The translations under genes and the position numbers were made by a program. The notes below the pieces were generated by a model. It was not told the origin of the DNA. It ran no database searches and was given only the letters and a program-made list of their open reading frames with translations. Source: Methanolinea sp. UBA477 (GTDB lineage Archaea > Halobacteriota > Methanomicrobia > Methanomicrobiales > Methanospirillaceae). Taken from it: DNA of 18,388 bases. Shown piece by piece: positions 15,205 to 18,388 of the stretch; the first letter of the stretch is position 1; each line of letters starts with the position of its first letter. The stretch is from assembly GCA_002509485.1 (NCBI GenBank), contig DAWO01000046.1, forward strand, positions 1 to 18,388, written 5' to 3'.

Positions 15205-16070
15205 ACGAGATAGTCATCTCCCTTCCGAGGTTTGAAGAACGGGCGAGACGTGTGGCAGACTTTCTCGGATGTGATCTCCTCTTCTATCACAAGGGCGTAT
15301 TCAGGAAGGCATTTTCAGAATACCGCCGCATCGTGGCCGTCATGTCCATGGGGATAGTCGCACGGAGCGTGGCTCCTATCCTCAACGACAAGTGGGACGA
15401 CCCTGCGGTTGTCGTGGTGAGTCCCGACCTGCGATTTGCGGTTCCCCTGATCGGCGGACACCATGGTGGAAACGACCTCGCCAGGAGACTATCCGGGCTT
15501 GGCATAATCCCGGTCGTGACAACCGCAACCGAGACTGCGGGAAGGACTGCTGTCGAGGTCCTGGCAAAGGATATGGATTGTGCGGTCCTGAACCGTGATT
15601 CCACACGGGAGGTCAATGCTGCCATTCTAGACGGAGATGTCCCCGTATTTGCCCCACCCCGCCCGTCTATCGTTATCGCCGGGCCAGGCGTTTCGGTGCT
15701 GATAAAGGAGGGTGAATACTCGATGGGAATCGGGTGCCGGAAGAATATCGGCAGGGAAGAGGTGCTTGCTGCCATCCGTTCGGCGACAGCTGATGCCGGC
15801 ATTACTGCCGAAGAGATCATGATCTATGCGACGACAGAGAAGAAGATGCAGGAAAAGGGACTGAAAGAAGCGGTGGATGCAATGGTCGGGACGCTCCTCT
15901 TCCTGGACGATGCGGTTCTCTCTGCCCATCCCCCGCAGTCCCCGTCGGGTGCGGGCCGAATCGGGCTTGCAGGAGTGGCCGAGCCCTGTGCGCTCGCATC
16001 ATCCAGGAGAAGGGAACTCATTCTCCCGAAGAGAGTCTACGGGGGTGTGACCATTGCAATCGCCAGGTGA
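15201..16070 (+). CDS. cbiG: Cobalt-precorrin-5A hydrolase CbiG
   Basis: A 289-residue protein that opens the delta-lactone of cobalt-precorrin-5A and releases the C2 unit as acetaldehyde, completing ring contraction. The N-terminal and central CbiG domain has VAVMSMGIVARSVAP (45-59) and the signature IGGHHGGNDLAR (84-95). The C-terminal domain has GIGCRKN (176-182) and the late GVAEPCALASS (about 259-269). The start overlaps the cbiF stop by four bases, and its 3' end overlaps cbiH by 17 bases, consistent with translational coupling. It is slightly shorter than many bacterial CbiG (about 350 residues) but has both conserved ends. Confidence 0.95.
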   Translation: MNEIVISLPRFEERARRVADFLGCDLLFYHKGVFRKAFSEYRRIVAVMSMGIVARSVAPILNDKWDDPAVVVVSPDLRFAVPLIGGHHGGNDLARRLSGLGIIPVVTTATETAGRTAVEVLAKDMDCAVLNRDSTREVNAAILDGDVPVFAPPRPSIVIAGPGVSVLIKEGEYSMGIGCRKNIGREEVLAAIRSATADAGITAEEIMIYATTEKKMQEKGLKEAVDAMVGTLLFLDDAVLSAHPPQSPSGAGRIGLAGVAEPCALASSRRRELILPKRVYGGVTIAIAR

Positions 16071-16836
16071 ATCGAAGGGATGCCTGTATATCGTCGGGAC
16101 AGGGCCCGGTAATCCGGAACAGATGACAATGAAGGCGATCCGGGTGATCGGGGAGTCGGAGTACGTTATCGGGAACGAGTCGTACCTCGCCCCGTTGCAG
16201 CCCCTGCTTGGTGGAAAGGCCGTCATCCGGAGCTCGATGGGAAAAGAGGTGGAGAGGGCGAAGAAAGCCGTTGAACTGGCCAGGGACCACGTGGTCTCGA
16301 TGGTGAGCGGTGGCGATCCGGGTATTTACGGTATGGCGAGTATCGTGCTCGAGTTCGTGGAGAGGAGCGGGTCTGATACACGGGTAGAGATAATACCTGG
16401 CGTGACAGCGGCAAGTGCGTCGGCATCGCTGCTTGGCTCACCCCTTTCAGGGGACTTTGCGGTCATCAGCCTCTCTGACCTCCTCACTCCCATCGAGGAG
16501 ATCGAAAAGCGGCTCAAAGGAGTTTTTTCGACGGGAATTCCCGTTGTGCTGTATAACCCGAGAAGCCGGGGCAGGCCCCACAATTTTGCCATGGCCGTGG
16601 AGATTGCAGCAGAATTTCGATCTGCCGACACCCCGATAGGAGTGGTCAGGAATGCATACCGGGATGGCGAGGAGATACGGATCACCACGCTCTCGAAAGC
16701 AGGAGACCTCGAAGACTGGATTGATATGCATTCTGCGGTCATCATAGGCGGAGAAGAGAGCAGGATATGGAGGAATGGCGATAATGTCAAAGGAATCATC
16801 ACCCCGAGAGGGTATCACCGGAAATACGTATATTGA
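16054..16836 (+). CDS. cbiH: Cobalt-factor III C17-methyltransferase CbiH
   Basis: A 260-residue class III SAM methyltransferase that methylates C17 and drives ring contraction. Signatures: YIVGTGPGNPEQMTMKAI (12-29), VIGNESYL (38-45), MVSGGDPGIYGMA (83-95), IIPGVTAASASASLLGSPLS (113-132) and the CbiH/CobJ-type VVLYNPRSRGRP segment. The likely start is TTG at 16054, with GGGGGTG (16041-16047) 6 bases upstream; no later in-frame ATG precedes the first motif. It overlaps cbiG by 17 bases and cbiC by 53. Confidence 0.95.
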   Translation: MQSPGESKGCLYIVGTGPGNPEQMTMKAIRVIGESEYVIGNESYLAPLQPLLGGKAVIRSSMGKEVERAKKAVELARDHVVSMVSGGDPGIYGMASIVLEFVERSGSDTRVEIIPGVTAASASASLLGSPLSGDFAVISLSDLLTPIEEIEKRLKGVFSTGIPVVLYNPRSRGRPHNFAMAVEIAAEFRSADTPIGVVRNAYRDGEEIRITTLSKAGDLEDWIDMHSAVIIGGEESRIWRNGDNVKGIITPRGYHRKYVY

Positions 16837-17449
16837 CCTTGGGGCGACCACGGGCGAGGCATACGAGATATCTGCCCGGAGCAGATCGCTTGCGAGAAAA
16901 GTGCTTGGAGACGAGGGGTACGAGGATCGGATCAGGCAGAGGTGCTCGATTGCTGTCGGGGACTTCTTGATGGCGGATCTCATCAGGTTCCGGCACGACC
17001 CGGTGAATTCGGGTCTTGAAGCGCTTGCGAGGAAAGCCCCGGTCATCGCGGATATCAGGATGGTGCAGGTCGGCATCCAGAAGACCGGCCACGACAGCCC
17101 GGTCCTGTGTGCACTTGACTATGGCTCCGATATCGCGAAAGCACGGGATATCACCAGGACAAGCGCGGGGATGATCGCACTCGCGGACAGGATCGACGGA
17201 TCGATCGTGGTCATCGGCAACGCTCCGTCGGCGCTGCTTGCAGTCTGCGGGATGATCCGGGAGGGAAAAAGACCCGCTCTCGTCATCGGTTCGGCGGTGG
17301 GTTTTGTGAACGCAGCCGAGTCCAAGGAAGAACTCGTGGCACTCGACGTGCCGTCGATATCTGTTGAAGGGACACGGGGCGGAACGCCGGTGGCGGTGGC
17401 GGCGCTGAATGAGATCATCACCATATTCTCGGGAACCCCGGAGACGTGA
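16784..17449 (+). CDS. cbiC: Cobalt-precorrin-8 methylmutase CbiC (active-site His replaced)
   Basis: A 221-residue protein predicted to move the methyl group from C11 to C12, producing cobyrinic acid. Family motifs: IADIRMVQVGI (88-98), IVVIGNAPSALL (141-152), AVGFVNAAESKEEL (171-184) and VEGTRGGTPVAVAALN (194-209). The ATG at 16784 is chosen because GGAGG at 16769-16773 is 10 bases upstream; the in-frame ATG at 16775 would be one base from that site. In CobH the catalytic His43 lies in a VHACG segment; the matching segment here is CSIAVG (54-59), placing Ile56 at the His position. This may be a lineage-wide archaeal variant rather than loss of function, since everything else is intact. It overlaps cbiH by 53 bases and cbiD by four. 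Confidence 0.88.
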   Translation: MSKESSPREGITGNTYIDLGATTGEAYEISARSRSLARKVLGDEGYEDRIRQRCSIAVGDFLMADLIRFRHDPVNSGLEALARKAPVIADIRMVQVGIQKTGHDSPVLCALDYGSDIAKARDITRTSAGMIALADRIDGSIVVIGNAPSALLAVCGMIREGKRPALVIGSAVGFVNAAESKEELVALDVPSISVEGTRGGTPVAVAALNEIITIFSGTPET

Positions 17450-18388
17450 ACCAGGAAGTCATTGATCCGGTCTCCGGATTCAGGTACCCGGAGGAATGGA
17501 TCCGGCGTTGTGGCAGACCAGGAGAACTCGGACTGGTCCGGTCCGGTCTCGCAGTGCTGACCTCGTCAGGTGCCGTGAGAAGGAGAGGGTTTACGACCGG
17601 AACTACTGCGGCCGCAGCATGCAAGGCCGCGGTGCTATCGCTCTCTTCTCCGGTATCAGCCGTCGAGATCACCACGCCACCAGGAATCACCGTCACGGTC
17701 CCGGTAGAGTCATCGGGTGGGAAAGCGATTGCCAGGAAATATGCCGGGGACTATCCACAAGATGCGACTGCCGGTCTCGAGTTTGTCGCTGTCGCCTCGA
17801 GATCTGATGATGGCCTTGTAATTGTTCCCGGAGAAGGTATCGGGAGGTTTGAGCGCGACACTCCCCGTTTCGCGAAGGGGAGCCCTGCTGTCAGTCCCAC
17901 GGCTCTCGAGTGCATCCTCCAGTCAGCCGACGAGGCCATGGAGATGACAGGCATCCCCGGGGCACGTATCCACGTATCAGTGCCCGGCGGACGGGAGGCC
18001 GCAAAAAAGACCCTGAACCCGCGGATCGGAATCCATGGCGGAATATCCATCCTCGGGACGACCGGGCTCGTCGAGCCCTGGGACGATCACCTCTGCGATT
18101 CGGCCAGGGAGCGGGCGTCTGTCCCCGGAAGGGTGGTGCTGACCACGGGCCGCCTGGGCCTCCGATGGTCACGGCTCCTCTTTCCAGACTGTGAGGTGAT
18201 CCTGATCGGAGGAAAGATCAGGGAGGTTCTCCGGGACCGCACCGGTGAGACGATACTCTCCGGGCTGCCGGCCCTGATCCTCAGGTTCCTCTATCCCGGA
18301 ATCCTGTCCGGGACCGGGTACGATACGGTCGAGGAGTTGCTCTCCGATCCGGTCTTTCCAGAAAAGATGGAGCACGCGTTCGACCTTG
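17446..18388 (+). CDS. cbiD: Cobalt-precorrin-5B C1-methyltransferase CbiD (3' end outside window)
   Basis: Partial gene; 314 codons lie in the window and the frame is open at the edge. CbiD methylates C1 of cobalt-precorrin-5B. Signatures: RRGFTTGTTAAAACKAAV (46-63) and LNPRIGIHGGISILGTTGLV. It starts with GTG at 17446, overlapping the cbiC TGA; GGAG (17440-17443) is close, so translation is probably coupled to cbiC. About 45 residues (beginning NQEVIDPVSGFRYPEEWI) precede the first motif, more than in many bacterial CbiD proteins. I believe this extension is typical of methanogen CbiD. The window supplies no evidence on what follows. Confidence 0.94.
   Translation, partial: MNQEVIDPVSGFRYPEEWIRRCGRPGELGLVRSGLAVLTSSGAVRRRGFTTGTTAAAACKAAVLSLSSPVSAVEITTPPGITVTVPVESSGGKAIARKYAGDYPQDATAGLEFVAVASRSDDGLVIVPGEGIGRFERDTPRFAKGSPAVSPTALECILQSADEAMEMTGIPGARIHVSVPGGREAAKKTLNPRIGIHGGISILGTTGLVEPWDDHLCDSARERASVPGRVVLTTGRLGLRWSRLLFPDCEVILIGGKIREVLRDRTGETILSGLPALILRFLYPGILSGTGYDTVEELLSDPVFPEKMEHAFDL

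Overview
The window looks like chromosome from a mesophilic methanogenic archaeon, most likely of the Methanomicrobiales. The evidence is archaeal-type TATA boxes (for example around 2301-2310, 9531-9540, 12336-12344 and 13317-13325), Shine-Dalgarno sites of the GGTGA/GGAGG type, a cobalt-first (anaerobic) cobalamin gene set in an archaeal arrangement, and GC-rich codon use throughout. The organism assignment is inferred from gene content; no rRNA or other phylogenetic marker is present.

Left part (1-5000): an SRAP/HMCES-type abasic-site sensor (minus strand) is divergent from a metallo-beta-lactamase/double-rhodanese protein with an altered metal motif (plus strand). A small flavin-binding PNPOx-like protein follows, convergent with a long thioredoxin-fold/DUF255 (SSP411/YyaL) protein on the minus strand.

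Middle part (5070-13221): this is a DNA-repair neighbourhood. mutS and mutL form a tight overlapping pair. A small secreted protein of unknown function follows, ending at a T7 tract. On the minus strand lie uvsE (UV damage endonuclease) and, overlapping its stop codon, a class II CPD photolyase gene. The photolyase is broken by three one-base frameshifts, each explicable by a G4/C4 run shrinking to G3/C3, plus one in-frame TAA. Divergent from uvsE is a MutY-like adenine glycosylase that lacks the usual iron-sulfur cluster cysteines and has Glu at the position of the catalytic Asp. With the SRAP gene at the left edge, six genes for different DNA-damage pathways lie within about 13 kb.

Right part (13358-end): a tightly packed anaerobic corrin-ring operon, cbiT-cbiL-cbiF-cbiG-cbiH-cbiC-cbiD, the last cut by the window edge. 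Consecutive genes overlap or abut, with two TTG starts and one GTG start. Together they supply most steps from cobalt-factor II to cobyrinic acid: C20, C17, C11 and C1 methylation, ring contraction and deacylation, C15 methylation/decarboxylation, and methyl migration. CbiE and CbiJ/K are not seen here. Cobamide is essential in methanogens for the corrinoid methyltransferases. The CbiC protein has Ile where the CobH catalytic His is expected.

I found no tRNA, rRNA, CRISPR array, insertion sequence or prophage. I see no clear new multi-gene system; the most unusual items are the slippage-type photolyase pseudogene, the atypical MutY, the altered metallo-beta-lactamase/rhodanese protein, and bacterial-style clamp-binding peptides in MutS and MutL.
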